Positions 23,395 through 33,663 of a stretch of 64,000 bases of DNA are shown here, one piece after another. The notes beneath the pieces were generated by a model. That model was not told the origin of the DNA and did no database searches. It saw only the letters and a list, made by a program, of their open reading frames with translations. How positions within the stretch are numbered: position 1 is the first letter of the stretch; each line of letters opens with the position of its first letter. Source of the stretch: Ancylobacter lacus (GTDB lineage Bacteria; Pseudomonadota; Alphaproteobacteria; Rhizobiales; Xanthobacteraceae); assembly GCF_018390635.1 (NCBI RefSeq), contig NZ_JAHBGE010000026.1:1-64000 (forward strand), given 5' to 3'. Made by a program: the position numbers and the translations under genes.

Positions 23395-26072
23395 TGCGGG
23401 TTCGTTTCCCCTCGCTCCTCGGTTGTCTGGCGCTGCTTGCCACCCTCGGCACCGGCGCGCCGGTGCTGCACGCGGCCGAGGCGTTCAGTGCCGCTTCCCG
23501 GCCGGTGGCCGAAGCCGCGGCGTCGAGGATTCGTCTGGCGCAGGCGCCGAGCCCGGTGCCGTTCAGCCTCAACCCGGCGGGTTCCCCCACCACGGCGGTG
23601 CAGGGCAGCGGCGGCACGACCTTCCCCATGCCGGACGCCAGCCGCCCGCCGCCGCCTCCGGCCGCCACGCCGCCCCGCGCCGGCGACGCCGCCGGCTCCG
23701 CGGATTCGGGCACCGGCCCGGCCACCCCGCCGGCCGCGGCCGATACGCCGTTCCGCATGCCCGGTGCGCCCCCGCCCGCACCGGTGGCCGCCCCCGGCAG
23801 CGCGAATGCGCCGCCCGATACCCCCGGCATGCCGGATCGCTACATCATTCCCGCGCCGCGGCTGACGCTCGAAGGCGAGTACGACGCGCGCGCCTGGACC
23901 ACCTATCTGACCGAGGACGAGGCCGCCCGGCAGGCCAGCTTCCAGCTCAGCTACCTCAATGCCGTGCTTGTGATGCCGGAGGTGTCGCGCCTGCGGATCA
24001 CGATCAATGGCCAGGTCATCCTCGAAACGCCGATCGCCTCGGCCAACGGCCCCTCGCATCTCAGCGTGCCGATCCGCCGCGGCGTGCTGCGCGCCGGGCC
24101 GAATCTGGTGCGGTTCGAGGCGGTGCAGCGGCACCGCACCGATTGCAGCGTGCCGGCCACCTATGAGCTGTGGACCGAGATCGACAACGCGACCACGGGC
24201 CTGACCTTCCAGGGCGGGCGGCTGCCGCTGGTGGGCGGGCTGGAAAACCTGCCCGCGATCGGGGTGGACGCCACCGGCGCCACCAATGTGCGGGTGATCA
24301 CGCCGACGCCGCTTGATCCCACCGGCATCAACCGGGTGATGCGCGCGGTGCAGGGCCTCGCGCTGCGCGGCCGGTTTCCCAACCCGGTCGTCAATCTCGC
24401 CGCCAATGCCTATGGCCCGACCCCTCCCGGCACGGTCACGCTGGTGCTCGCCACCGCCGCCGAACTGCCGAAGCTGATGGGTGCGCCGCCGCTCGAAGCC
24501 CAGCAGAGGGCCGTGGCCGGCATGGTGCGCGACAGCCGCATCGAGGGTCCGGTCCTGGTCGTCTCCGGCCCCAACAACCAGTCCGTCGACACCGCGATCG
24601 ACCGCCTCACCACACTGGCGGCGCCGTCCGGCACGGTGATCAACACCGCCAGTTTTGCGGCGCCGGATGCCCCGCTCTTCACCGGGCAGCGCGCCGTGAC
24701 GCTGGCCGATCTCGGGGTGTCGACGCAGGAATTCTCCGGCCGGCGCCTGCGCGTGCGCTTCGACATCGCGCTGCCGGACGATTTCTACGCCTCGGTCTAT
24801 GGCCAGGCGATCTTCCTGCTGGACGCCGCCTTCACCGCCGCGGTGCGCCCCGGCAGCCATGTCGACCTCTATGTGAACGGCCAGATCGCCTCGAACCTGC
24901 CGATCACCTCGCGCACCGGCGGCCTGTTCCAGCGCCAGCCGATCAAGATGCCGCTGCACAATTTCCGCCCCGGCCTGAACCGGCTGTGGCTGGAGGTGGT
25001 GCTCGACACCGAGGCCGACCGGCAATGCGTTCCCGGCGCCACCCTGCCGGGCGACGATCGCATCGTCCTGTTCGATTCCTCCCAGTTCACCATGGCGGAC
25101 TTCGCCCGGATCGGGCGTACGCCGGACCTCGCCGCCTTCGCGGCCACCGGGTTTCCCTATGATCGCAGCGGCGGCGAACCGGTCGCCCTGGTGCTGGCGC
25201 GGCAGGATGTGCCCACCGTGTCGGCCGCCGGCACGCTGATGTCGCGCCTCGCCCTGTCGCGCGGCGTGATGCTCGACGTCGAGACCCAGCTCAACACCGC
25301 GACGCTTGCCAACCGCCCGGCGATCTTCGTCGGCGGCATCGGCCAGGTCGCCACCGGCGTGCTGGGCCAGGTCGGCATCGCCGAGACCACCCGGGTGAGC
25401 TGGCTCGCCGGCCCGGCGGATGGCGGCGCCCGCGCGGCGGGCGCCAGCGCCGAATATGACGACGTGCTCCAGCGCTTCCGCAGCCGCCAGCGCGCCGAAG
25501 CCACGCCGGACAAGCCCGGCATGGCCGATCCCTTCGGCACGGGCAACGAGCCCGACACCTATGAGCGCTGGCGCGACAACATCAGCGGCAGCGGCCTGCA
25601 GAGCCTGCTGAACGGCTTCGAAAACTGGATGCAGCGGACCTTCGACATCTCCTACGCCTCGCTCCGCATCGGCGAGACCCAGCAGGGCCTCTATGAACCG
25701 CCGCCCCGCACCAGCGTGCTGATGGCCCAGGGCAATTCGCCGAGCGGCGACCAGACCTGGACGCTGGTCGCGGGCCGGACCCCGGAGAGCCTCGCCGCCG
25801 GCATCGCCGCGCTGGCGCAGCCGAACCTGTGGAACAACATCGGCGGGCGGGCGGTCGCGTTCCAGTCGGGAACCGGCACCATCGAGCGGCAGGAGATCGG
25901 CACCTACCGCTTCATCGTCACCGAGCCGCTCGGCCTCGCCAATTTCCGCATGGTCGCGGCCAACTGGCTGTCGATCAACATCGTGACCTACGCGCTGATG
26001 CTGGTCCTGTGCGGCACCATCCTCGGCGTCTCCACCGCCTTCCTGCTGCGACGACTCGGGCGCACGGCATGA
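23391..26072 (+). CDS. bcsB: Cellulose synthase periplasmic subunit BcsB
   Basis: An 893-aa periplasmic protein anchored by one C-terminal helix (LSINIVTYALMLVLCGTILG). It guides the glucan from BcsA and is needed for BcsA activity. After a signal peptide (ending VLHAA) comes a Pro/Ala-rich region to about residue 145. Repeated carbohydrate-binding and flavodoxin-like units follow, with RLRITINGQVILETPIA, HLSVPIRRGVLRAGPNLVRF, VDLYVNGQIASNLPI and FRPGLNRLWLEVVLDTEADR as landmarks. The ATG overlaps the bcsA stop (ATGA); an ATG one codon later is equally possible. It is longer than the E. coli protein, mainly through the N-terminal linker. Confidence 0.95.
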   Translation: MMRVRFPSLLGCLALLATLGTGAPVLHAAEAFSAASRPVAEAAASRIRLAQAPSPVPFSLNPAGSPTTAVQGSGGTTFPMPDASRPPPPPAATPPRAGDAAGSADSGTGPATPPAAADTPFRMPGAPPPAPVAAPGSANAPPDTPGMPDRYIIPAPRLTLEGEYDARAWTTYLTEDEAARQASFQLSYLNAVLVMPEVSRLRITINGQVILETPIASANGPSHLSVPIRRGVLRAGPNLVRFEAVQRHRTDCSVPATYELWTEIDNATTGLTFQGGRLPLVGGLENLPAIGVDATGATNVRVITPTPLDPTGINRVMRAVQGLALRGRFPNPVVNLAANAYGPTPPGTVTLVLATAAELPKLMGAPPLEAQQRAVAGMVRDSRIEGPVLVVSGPNNQSVDTAIDRLTTLAAPSGTVINTASFAAPDAPLFTGQRAVTLADLGVSTQEFSGRRLRVRFDIALPDDFYASVYGQAIFLLDAAFTAAVRPGSHVDLYVNGQIASNLPITSRTGGLFQRQPIKMPLHNFRPGLNRLWLEVVLDTEADRQCVPGATLPGDDRIVLFDSSQFTMADFARIGRTPDLAAFAATGFPYDRSGGEPVALVLARQDVPTVSAAGTLMSRLALSRGVMLDVETQLNTATLANRPAIFVGGIGQVATGVLGQVGIAETTRVSWLAGPADGGARAAGASAEYDDVLQRFRSRQRAEATPDKPGMADPFGTGNEPDTYERWRDNISGSGLQSLLNGFENWMQRTFDISYASLRIGETQQGLYEPPPRTSVLMAQGNSPSGDQTWTLVAGRTPESLAAGIAALAQPNLWNNIGGRAVAFQSGTGTIERQEIGTYRFIVTEPLGLANFRMVAANWLSINIVTYALMLVLCGTILGVSTAFLLRRLGRTA

Positions 26073-27127
26073 GATGGCTCCGGACGGCCCTCGTCGGCGC
26101 CCTGATGCTGGTCGGCAGCCTGATGCCGCTGTGCGCGCAGTCGGGAATGGCGATGATTCCGAAGGACGCCTGGGCCCTCTATCTCAGCCGCTATGTCGAT
26201 GCCTCCGGCCGGGTGGTGGACGATGCCAATGGCGGCATCAGCCACAGCGAAGGACAGGGCTATGGCATGCTGCTGGCCTTCTACGCCGACGACCGGGCGA
26301 GTTTCGAGCGCATCTGGAGCTTCACCCGGACCGAGATGCTGATCCGCGACGACGGGCTCGCCGCGTGGCGCTGGGACCCTGACAAGAACCCGCACATCAC
26401 TGATGTGAACGCCGCCAGCGACGGCGACCTGCTGATCGCCTATGCGCTGGCCCGCGCCGGCCAGAACTGGAACGAGCCCGGCTATCTCGCCAGCGCCCGC
26501 CGGCTTGCCCGCGCGATCGGTCGCGTCATGGTGGTGCGGGACGGCAGCCGCACCATCCTGCTGCCCGGCGCGGTCGGCTTCGGCGCCGAGGAGCGGCCCG
26601 ACGGGCCGATCGTGAACCTGTCCTACTGGATATTCGAAGCCCTGCCGGTCATGAAGCAGTTCGCCCCCGACACCAAATGGGACGCGCTGCAGCAGAGCGG
26701 GCTCGACCTGATCCGGGCCGCCCAGCTCGGGCCGGCCAAGCTGCCGCCGGACTGGATCTCGCTTGCGGAGACCCCCCCGGTCCCCGCCGCCGGGTTCCCA
26801 CCCGTCTTCGGTTATAATTCATTAAGGATAGTTCTTTACCTTTTGCGCGCGGGCATTCGGGACACCTCGCTGCTCGCGGCGTTCCAGCGAAGCTGGCTGA
26901 CCGAGAACGACGGCGCTCCGGCCGTCGTCGACATAAAGAGCGGGCGGGTCGTCACCCGCCTGACCGAGCCGGGTTACCGCATGCTTGGCGCAACGCTGGC
27001 GTGCGCGATGTCCGGCACACCCATTCCGGAGGATCTGCGGCAGTTCCAGCCCACCTTCTACTATCCCGCGACACTTTACCTCCTCAGCTATCAGCTGATC
27101 GCCGAGAAATATCCTCAATGTCTGTGA
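26069..27127 (+). CDS. bcsZ: Periplasmic endoglucanase BcsZ (glycoside hydrolase family 8)
   Basis: A 352-aa exported cellulase with signal peptide MRWLRTALVGALMLVGSLMP ending LCAQS. The GH8 general acid is in ISHSEGQGYGMLLAFYADD near residue 59. Other GH8 landmarks are WRWDPDKNPHITDVNAASDG near residues 100-118 and IVNLSYWIFEALPVM. It trims glucan during synthesis and is known to influence fibre formation. It overlaps bcsB by four bases and the next gene by ten, placing all four genes in one coupled operon. Confidence 0.95.
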   Translation: MRWLRTALVGALMLVGSLMPLCAQSGMAMIPKDAWALYLSRYVDASGRVVDDANGGISHSEGQGYGMLLAFYADDRASFERIWSFTRTEMLIRDDGLAAWRWDPDKNPHITDVNAASDGDLLIAYALARAGQNWNEPGYLASARRLARAIGRVMVVRDGSRTILLPGAVGFGAEERPDGPIVNLSYWIFEALPVMKQFAPDTKWDALQQSGLDLIRAAQLGPAKLPPDWISLAETPPVPAAGFPPVFGYNSLRIVLYLLRAGIRDTSLLAAFQRSWLTENDGAPAVVDIKSGRVVTRLTEPGYRMLGATLACAMSGTPIPEDLRQFQPTFYYPATLYLLSYQLIAEKYPQCL

Positions 27128-29610
27128 ACCGAGCTCTCCTTCTGGTCCTGCTTGGCGTCGCCGTGGTTCCGGCGATCGCGCAGCAGATCGAGCTGCCCGG
27201 CCAGACGTCGGGAAAGTCCGGCGCCGCCGCCGACAGCGCCGCCGGCGCGCCCGCCGCCGTGGCGCAGACCGACCGGCCCGCCGACAACAATGCCCCGCAG
27301 CGGCCGGCGACCACGCGGGTCGACGAATCGGCGCTGCGCTATTTCGCGTCGCAGGGCGACACCCGCCGGATGGAGGCGGAAATCGCCCGCCTGCGCGCGC
27401 TCTACCCCGACTGGACCCCGCCGGCGGACCTCTATGCCCCCATCTCCCAGTCCGATCCCGAGCTGGAGCAGATGTGGCGCCTGTTCGGCGAAGGAAAATA
27501 CGGCGACGTGCGCAGCGCAATCGCGGCGCGGCAGGCCTCCGACGCCAATTGGAAGCCGCCGGCGGACCTGATCGCCCGGCTCGACGAGGCCGAGGCCCGG
27601 CGCCGCCTCGTCAACGCCTCGAACGCGCAGCAATGGGGAACCGTGCTGAGGGTCGCCACCGAGACCCCGGCGCTGCTCACCTGCGCCAATGTCGACGTGA
27701 TGTGGCGGGTCGCGGAAGCCTTCGCCAAGACCAGCCAGCCGGAGCGGGCGAAGGACGCCTACGCCTATGTCCTCACCAACTGCACCAACGCCAACGAGCG
27801 TCTGGCGACGGTGCAGAAGGCCATGACCCTGCTGGACGATGCCGGCCTTGCCCAGCTCATGGCGCTGGAGCACAAGAACGGCGACCAGGGCGAGTTCCAG
27901 GCCCTGCGCAACGACCTGCTGCGCCGGAAGATGGGCCAGGCCGCCAGCGACCCCAAGGTCGTGGTCAGCCCCGAACAGGTTGCCAGCATGGAGGCGCTGG
28001 CCCGGCAGGACACCGGCGCGGGCGATCCGCTGCTGCTCGGCTGGTATCTCTACCGCCACGACCAGCAGGCCGCCGCGCTCGAGTGGTTCAAGCTGGCGCT
28101 GGACCGCAATGGCGGGGCCAAGGCCGCCGAGGGCTATGCGCTCACGCTGGTGGCCCAGGGCCGCGCCATCGAGGCCGAGCCCATCGCCTATCAGTGGCGC
28201 GATTCCAGCCCGGAGAACCGCAAGGCCTATCTGGACACGGTGGTGAGCCTTCTCACCGCGGACCCGCCGATCCTGCTCAACCAGACGGTGATCGACAATT
28301 TCAGCCCCGTCGTCGTCGGGTCGAAATACGTTCCAGGTGCCCAGGCCCTGGGGTGGTACGCCTATAATACGGGCCAGCTCCGCACCGCGCTGACCTGGTT
28401 CCAGACCGCCGTGAACTGGGCACCGAACGACGAGCCCTCCGCCTATGGGCTCGCACTCACCCTGTTCCGCCTGAACGAGACCGCCGCGCTCAACGCGGTG
28501 GTGGCGCGCTGGCGTGGCCGGTCGGAACGCATCATGGCGCTGACGGACGCGGAGCTGCGCCGCCGGCTGGCGGCCGAAGAGGCCGCCAAGGCCGCGGCCA
28601 ACCCGCAGAACAACCCGATGCAGAGCTATGCCGACCCCGTCGCCGCGGCCGCCGCGCGCGCCCGCGCCGGGCTGGACCTCGGCCCGCTGCCTGCAGCCGG
28701 CGCACAGGCGGCGGTCAGCTACGCCGCCCCCGCCGCGGTGGGCGGACCGGCCTATCCCGCCGCGATCAGCGGCGCCGTCGCCGCGCCCCCGGCCGGCATG
28801 GCCTATGCCGGCCAGCCGGCTCCCGGCAGCCACAGCCCGCCGCCGGTCCAGCAGGCACAGACCGGCGCCTATGCCGTGCCGGCGCGTGTCGTCGCCGCCC
28901 AGCCCGCCCCGGCTCCGGTCGGTGGGACCGGCACGATGGCCTATGCGGCCGGCGCTCCAGCCCCCCAGACCAGCGTGGTGGTCCGCAAGGGCGCTCCGGC
29001 GGAGACGGGCGCGGCCCCGCGCGCGTCGGGCGGCGGCGCGAGCGGTACGGCGGCGGCCCTCAGCCGGCGCAACTACGGCGCCTGCATCGCCCGCAGCAAT
29101 GCCGGCTTCCGCTCCGGCCGGCTCTCCCCCGGCGACGCCGTGGCCCGGGGCTGGTGCCTGATGCAGATGAAACGGCCGATGGAAGCGGCACAGGCCTTCG
29201 ACCTCGCCCTGAACAACGGCGCCACCGGCCGCGTCGCCGAGGACGCCGCCTATGGCAAGTCGCTGGCGCTGATGCAGAAGAACCTGACCAATGACGCGCA
29301 GGTGGCCGCCACCGAGGCCCCGCAGTCGCCGCGCCGCGCCACCCAGCTCAGCGCCGATCTGCTGGCCCAACGCGCCGTGACCTCCTACCGCGACGACCGC
29401 TATGTCGAGACGCTGATCGCGCTCGACGAGCGGGCGCGGCTGGTGCCGGAGGATCAGGGGCTGATGATGCTGCGCGGCTGGTCCTACTACCATCTGCGCG
29501 ACTTCATCTCGGCCGACCGCATCTTCAAGGCGCTCGCCGCCACCGGCAACACCGACGCGCAGGCCGGCATCGCCGCGATTCTCGACGTCACCCGCAAGAC
29601 CCGCTACTGA
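27118..29610 (+). CDS. TPR-repeat cellulose synthesis protein (BcsC/BcsK-like, no beta-barrel)
   Basis: An 830-aa exported protein (signal peptide MSVNRALLLVLLGVAVVPAI then AQQ) built of tetratricopeptide-like repeats. Examples are TSQPERAKDAYAYVLTNC, DQQAAALEWFKLALDRNGG, TGQLRTALTWFQTAVNW and RPMEAAQAFDLALNNGATG. A Pro/Ala-rich linker of about 170 residues splits two repeat blocks. The end, AGIAAILDVTRKTRY, is still helical. The roughly 340-residue outer-membrane barrel of BcsC is absent. This agrees with the TPR protein called BcsK in Agrobacterium-type cellulose operons. It probably scaffolds the glucan path in the periplasm; the outer-membrane exit is not encoded here. Confidence 0.85.
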   Translation: MSVNRALLLVLLGVAVVPAIAQQIELPGQTSGKSGAAADSAAGAPAAVAQTDRPADNNAPQRPATTRVDESALRYFASQGDTRRMEAEIARLRALYPDWTPPADLYAPISQSDPELEQMWRLFGEGKYGDVRSAIAARQASDANWKPPADLIARLDEAEARRRLVNASNAQQWGTVLRVATETPALLTCANVDVMWRVAEAFAKTSQPERAKDAYAYVLTNCTNANERLATVQKAMTLLDDAGLAQLMALEHKNGDQGEFQALRNDLLRRKMGQAASDPKVVVSPEQVASMEALARQDTGAGDPLLLGWYLYRHDQQAAALEWFKLALDRNGGAKAAEGYALTLVAQGRAIEAEPIAYQWRDSSPENRKAYLDTVVSLLTADPPILLNQTVIDNFSPVVVGSKYVPGAQALGWYAYNTGQLRTALTWFQTAVNWAPNDEPSAYGLALTLFRLNETAALNAVVARWRGRSERIMALTDAELRRRLAAEEAAKAAANPQNNPMQSYADPVAAAAARARAGLDLGPLPAAGAQAAVSYAAPAAVGGPAYPAAISGAVAAPPAGMAYAGQPAPGSHSPPPVQQAQTGAYAVPARVVAAQPAPAPVGGTGTMAYAAGAPAPQTSVVVRKGAPAETGAAPRASGGGASGTAAALSRRNYGACIARSNAGFRSGRLSPGDAVARGWCLMQMKRPMEAAQAFDLALNNGATGRVAEDAAYGKSLALMQKNLTNDAQVAATEAPQSPRRATQLSADLLAQRAVTSYRDDRYVETLIALDERARLVPEDQGLMMLRGWSYYHLRDFISADRIFKALAATGNTDAQAGIAAILDVTRKTRY

Positions 29611-29665
29611 CGGAGCCCCGCGCGCGGCAGCGCGCGGCCGCCGGCCCGGCGAGGGATGGCGGGGT

Positions 29666-30145
29666 TCAGAAATCGACGCGCGGGGTTTCCGGCAGCTCGA
29701 CGTCGAACAGCTCCCAGAAGACCAATCCGCGCTCGGCGGCGTACCAGACCTCGAACCGCGCCAGCGCGGCGGCGGGGTCGGGCGGCGCGGCATCGTCGGG
29801 CGGCGGGCCGGCGTCGACCCCCTCCGGCGCCGGGTGGAGCGCGGCGTGCAGCGCCGTCACCACCGGCGCGAACGCCTCCAGCACCGTCCGCCGCGCCGTG
29901 CCCGCCACATCCTCGTGCCAGCCGAGGCGGGCCCGCAGCACGGCGAGCCCGCCAGCGAGGGCGACCCCGCGTTCAGGCGCCTGCGCCGCGGCGACGATAT
30001 CGCCCATCAGGTCGAGACGGCGGAAGGCGAAGGCGCGGCTGCGTTCCAGCGCCGCGAGGCGGCTGGCCCAATCGCGCCGGAAGGCTTCTTCCTCCTGCCG
30101 GGCGGCAATGGCCGCCTGCCGCAGATCGTCCAGAAGGGCCGTCAT
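29666..30145 (-). CDS. Conserved small protein of unknown function downstream of selB
   Basis: A 159-aa soluble protein, not recognised. The N-terminal half is helical and charged (LLDDLRQAAIAARQEEEAFR, DWASRLAALERSRAFAFRRL). The C-terminal half ends ALARFEVWYAAERGLVFWEL then FDVELPETPRVDF. Its ATG overlaps the TGA of the selB frame (ATGA at 30142-30145), and GGGAGCGAGCG provides its own ribosome site. It is the last gene of the formate dehydrogenase-selenocysteine operon, so a role in formate dehydrogenase maturation or selenium use is possible, but this is only from position. Confidence 0.75.
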   Translation of the reverse strand: MTALLDDLRQAAIAARQEEEAFRRDWASRLAALERSRAFAFRRLDLMGDIVAAAQAPERGVALAGGLAVLRARLGWHEDVAGTARRTVLEAFAPVVTALHAALHPAPEGVDAGPPPDDAAPPDPAAALARFEVWYAAERGLVFWELFDVELPETPRVDF

Positions 30146-32232
30146 CGCTCGCTCCCGGAAGCTGGCGGAAGAGAGTGGGAGTCGAACCCACCAGAGACCG
30201 GCTCGCGGCCCCTCCCGGATTTGAAGTCCGGACGCCCCACCAGGGACGCTTCCCTTCCATCGGCACGGGCGGCTTCCTGTAGGGAGGGTCCGAACAGGTC
30301 CAGCCGATGCCGGTTGATGCGCCTCAGATCGCCACGGCGCAAGGTGACGCCGTGCCGATCGAGAAATTCGAGGATCTGGATCGCCACCTTGCGGCCGACC
30401 TGCGGCCGCCCCGCCTCGGCCTCGTCCCGCTCGATGCGGTCGCGAAACTGCGCGGCAGAGAATTCGCCCCGGGCGCCGGCACCGGCCAGCTCGGTGACCA
30501 TGGTGACGAGCGCGGAGACGGTGGCGCGGAGGAAGAAATGGTCGTGCGCCACCTCGTCGACCCGGCCCATGCGGGAGAGCCGCTTCATCAGCCGGCGAAT
30601 GTCCGGCTCGGCCGCACCGGTGAGGCCGGCAATATCCCGCACGCGCGGCGGCCGGTACCGCTCGATCCCCTCCATCAGGGGTCGGATCGACGACCACAGC
30701 GCCTCGTCCGCGGCCGTGAGCCGCACCTCATGGCCGGGCAGCCGCACCCACGCGCCTTCCAGCGCCACCGCATTCTCCCGCGCCAGCCGCTGCAGCAGAA
30801 CGCCGAAGGCGGGCTTGGGCAGGGATGGTGCCAGCGCGAGGCGAAGCCGCTCGGCGCCCATGCCGGGAAGATCGGGATTCTCGGCATGAAAGGCATCGAG
30901 CCGGGCGAGCAGCTCCTCCGTCAGCGCCCGGGCATGGGCCGCGTCGAGCACGACGCGGGCCTCGCCGACGGGCAGCACCCTGAGGTCGAGCTGGCGGGCG
31001 ATGGATTCGGCCGCGTCCGCCGCCAGCGCATGGTCGCGGACGAAGCCGGCGAGGTCGAGATGGAACGGCGCCACCGCCAGCAGTCCCGCCACCGCCTCCA
31101 CCGGCGCGTGGGCCAGGGCGGCGAGCTGGGCGAGGCGCCCGGGCGCGCGGCGCTTGCGCGTCGGGGGCCGCAGATCGAGCAGCCGCCCGCCGCCGACCGT
31201 CCGCCGCGCAGACGTGTCGCGCACCACGAAGCGATCCCCGGCCGCCATCGCGACCGGGCGCTCGAGGACGATCTGCACCAGACCCGTGCCGCCCGGCACC
31301 AGCGTCTCCGGTTCGAGCGGCACCAGCCGAGCCCCCACCTCGGCGGCGCCGTGGTGGAACCGGACCGGAAACCACGCGCCGATCGGCTTCGGCTCGCCCG
31401 GCAGCACGGTGAGCGTGGCGTCGACGCGCTCGGCGGGGGCGTGGAGATGCGCGGCGAGCACGACATCGCCACGGGCGATCGCCTCATGGGTCACGCCGGG
31501 ACCGGCGAGGTTCAGCGCGCAGCGCTCGCCCGCGTGACCGCGTTCGGCCGGCCGGTTCTGGGCATGGATCGAGCGCACCCGCGCCTCCAGCCCCGAGGGC
31601 GAGACGATGACACGCTCACCCACGCTCACCATGCCGGAGAGCACGGTGCCGGTGACGACCGTGCCCGCGCCCGAAAGCGTGAAGCAGCGATCCACCGCCA
31701 GCCGGAAGCCGCCGTCGACGCTGCGCGCGGCCCGCCGGCGGGCCGCCTCCACCAGCCGCGCCCGAAGCTCGGCGATGCCCTCCCCCGTGCGGGCCGAAAC
31801 CGGCAATACCGACGCGCCCGCCAGCGTCGTGCCGGCCAGCACCGCCGCGATCTCGCCGGCCACGGCTTCGCGGCGGGGAGCGTCGGCAAGGTCGGCCTTG
31901 CTCAGCGCGACAATGGCCTCCTCGACCCCGAGCAGGTCCAGCAGCGCCAGATGCTCGCAGGTCTGCGGCATCACGCCGTCGTCAGCGGCCACCACCAGCA
32001 GCGCGAGGTCGATGCCGCTCGCGCCCGCCAGCATGGTGTGGACCAGGCCTTCATGGCCGGGCACGTCGATGAAGCCGAGAATGCCGGCCTCGGTGGGCAG
32101 ATAGGCGAAGCCGAGATCGATGGAGATGCCGCGTGCCTTCTCCTCCTTCAGCCGGTCGGTGTCGACGCCGGTCAGCGCGCCCACAAGCGCGGTCTTGCCG
32201 TGATCAATGTGTCCGGCCGTGCCGATGATCAT
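30142..32232 (-). CDS. selB: Selenocysteine-specific elongation factor SelB
   Basis: A GTPase that carries Sec-tRNA to UGA codons marked by a SECIS hairpin. It has the EF-Tu-like G domain ([19 protein letters not shown] from residue 4, [24 protein letters not shown]). The domain-2/3 barrels follow. The C-terminal winged helices that bind SECIS end in [20 protein letters not shown] then [10 protein letters not shown], matching the end of known SelB proteins. The frame continues about 40 codons past this point, straight through selC, to a TGA at 30142. Total length is 696 aa, longer than the 614 of E. coli. The last residues therefore come from tRNA sequence. It overlaps the selA stop by ATGA. 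Confidence 0.95.
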   Translation of the reverse strand: MIIGTAGHIDHGKTALVGALTGVDTDRLKEEKARGISIDLGFAYLPTEAGILGFIDVPGHEGLVHTMLAGASGIDLALLVVAADDGVMPQTCEHLALLDLLGVEEAIVALSKADLADAPRREAVAGEIAAVLAGTTLAGASVLPVSARTGEGIAELRARLVEAARRRAARSVDGGFRLAVDRCFTLSGAGTVVTGTVLSGMVSVGERVIVSPSGLEARVRSIHAQNRPAERGHAGERCALNLAGPGVTHEAIARGDVVLAAHLHAPAERVDATLTVLPGEPKPIGAWFPVRFHHGAAEVGARLVPLEPETLVPGGTGLVQIVLERPVAMAAGDRFVVRDTSARRTVGGGRLLDLRPPTRKRRAPGRLAQLAALAHAPVEAVAGLLAVAPFHLDLAGFVRDHALAADAAESIARQLDLRVLPVGEARVVLDAAHARALTEELLARLDAFHAENPDLPGMGAERLRLALAPSLPKPAFGVLLQRLARENAVALEGAWVRLPGHEVRLTAADEALWSSIRPLMEGIERYRPPRVRDIAGLTGAAEPDIRRLMKRLSRMGRVDEVAHDHFFLRATVSALVTMVTELAGAGARGEFSAAQFRDRIERDEAEAGRPQVGRKVAIQILEFLDRHGVTLRRGDLRRINRHRLDLFGPSLQEAARADGREASLVGRPDFKSGRGREPVSGGFDSHSLPPASGSER
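30163..30258 (-). tRNA. selC: tRNA-Sec (anticodon UCA)
   Basis: A 96-nt gene that folds as tRNA-Sec. The 8-bp acceptor stem is GGAAGGGA with TCTCTTCC (one G-T pair), discriminator G and encoded CCA. The anticodon arm is CGGACTTCAAATCCG with UCA (30222-30224). It has a long variable arm (GAGGGGCCGCGAGCCGGTCTC) and T arm GTGGGTTCGACTCCCAC. The length and anticodon arm match E. coli SelC closely. It lies entirely inside the 3' part of the selB reading frame on the same strand. Confidence 0.95.
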
Positions 32233-33656
32233 GCCGAGCCCCCGGCGGCGGCGAAGCCATCCAGCGCGGCGAGAAAGCCGGCTTCGTCCTCAAGGCAGCG
32301 CAGATCGAGCAGAAGCGCGTCGTCGGCGAGGCGCCCGACGATCGGCACCGCGAGCCGGCGCAGCCCGCTCGCCAGCCGGCCAAGCGCAGCCCCCGACCCC
32401 GCAGCCGGGCGGAGGGCGAGGCCCGCGCTCGGTATCTGTTCGAGCGGCAGGGCGCCGGAGCCGATCTGGCTGCAGCAGTCGACCACGGCCACCCCGTGGC
32501 CGGCCCCCAGCCGTGCCGCCACCGGCGCCGCCAGCCTGCCCGCCAAAGCGGCGATCTCGGCAGCCGGGCGGGCGAGGAGACGCAGGGTCGGCAGCCGCGC
32601 GGCGAGCCGGTCAGGATCGCGGTAAAGCCGCAGCGTCGCCTCCAGCGCGGCGAGGCGAATCTTGTCGACCCGCAGCGCGCGCTTCATCGGGTTGCGGTTG
32701 ATGGCGGCGATGAGGTCGCGGCGGCCGACGATGAAGCCGGCCTGCGGCCCGCCAAGCAGCTTGTCGCCGGAGAAGGTGACGAGGTCGGCACCTTCCGCCA
32801 CCGCCTCGCGCACGGTGGGCTCGTGCTTCAGCCCATAGCGGGCGAGGTCGGCCAGCGTGCCGGAGCCGAGGTCGTTCACCAGCGGCACCCCATGGGCCCT
32901 GGCGATGCCGGCGAGATCGCGCGCCGCCACCTCGGCGGTGAAGCCCTCGATGCGGTAATTCGAGGTGTGCACCTTCATCACCAGCCCGGTATCGGGACCG
33001 ATGGCCCCGGCATAATCCTTGGAGTGGGTGCGGTTGGTGGTGCCGACCTCCACCAGCCGGACCCCGGCCCGGGCCATGATGTCCGGCATGCGGAAGGCAC
33101 CGCCGATCTCGATCAGCTCGCCGCGCGAGACCACGGCTTCGCGGGGCGCCCCGGCGGCGGTGCGGCCCAGCGTGTTCAGCACCAGCAGCACGGCGGCGGC
33201 ATTGTTGTTGACGAGGGTGGCGTCCTCGGCCCCGGTGAGCTCACGCAAGAGGTCGCGCAGATGGTCGTCGCGCTCGCCGCGCCCGCCGCTGTCGAGATCA
33301 AACTCGAGCGCCACCGCCTGGCGCATCGCCGCCACCGCCGCCGCCACCGCCTCCTCGGCGAGGATGGCGCGGCCGAGATTGGTGTGCAGCACCGTGCCGG
33401 TGAGATTGAAGACCGGCCGCAGCGAGGCCCGCGCCGCCGCCTCCAGCGCCGCCAGCGCCACCGCCGCCACCGCCTCGGCATCCGGCACGGCCCCGCCGGC
33501 GCGCACCGCGAGACGCTGGCGCGCCAGCTCCTCGCGGATGGCGCGGGTCGCCTCGATGCGGCCGTGGCGGTCCAGCGCCAGCGCGGCGGCCGGGCTCTTC
33601 AGGACGAGATCGACCGAGGGAAGGGCGCGCAGCGCGTGGGCGGCATCCTCGTTCAT
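32229..33656 (-). CDS. selA: L-seryl-tRNA(Sec) selenium transferase SelA
   Basis: A 475-aa pyridoxal-phosphate enzyme that turns Ser-tRNA(Sec) into Sec-tRNA(Sec) using selenophosphate. Family landmarks are [20 protein letters not shown] near residue 85, [14 protein letters not shown], the [20 protein letters not shown] segment, EVGTTNRTH, and the cofactor lysine in [13 protein letters not shown] near residue 295. Length is close to the E. coli enzyme (463). It follows fdhE by 7 bp and is coupled to selB by ATGA. Confidence 0.97.
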   Translation of the reverse strand: MNEDAAHALRALPSVDLVLKSPAAALALDRHGRIEATRAIREELARQRLAVRAGGAVPDAEAVAAVALAALEAAARASLRPVFNLTGTVLHTNLGRAILAEEAVAAAVAAMRQAVALEFDLDSGGRGERDDHLRDLLRELTGAEDATLVNNNAAAVLLVLNTLGRTAAGAPREAVVSRGELIEIGGAFRMPDIMARAGVRLVEVGTTNRTHSKDYAGAIGPDTGLVMKVHTSNYRIEGFTAEVAARDLAGIARAHGVPLVNDLGSGTLADLARYGLKHEPTVREAVAEGADLVTFSGDKLLGGPQAGFIVGRRDLIAAINRNPMKRALRVDKIRLAALEATLRLYRDPDRLAARLPTLRLLARPAAEIAALAGRLAAPVAARLGAGHGVAVVDCCSQIGSGALPLEQIPSAGLALRPAAGSGAALGRLASGLRRLAVPIVGRLADDALLLDLRCLEDEAGFLAALDGFAAAGGSA

Positions 33657-33663
33657 GGCGGCC

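Noticed and set aside
29618-29637. CCGCGCG/CGCGCGG hairpin after the cellulose operon as a terminator
   Set aside because: The stem is short, pure GC and has no T-run; such hairpins are frequent by chance at this GC content.
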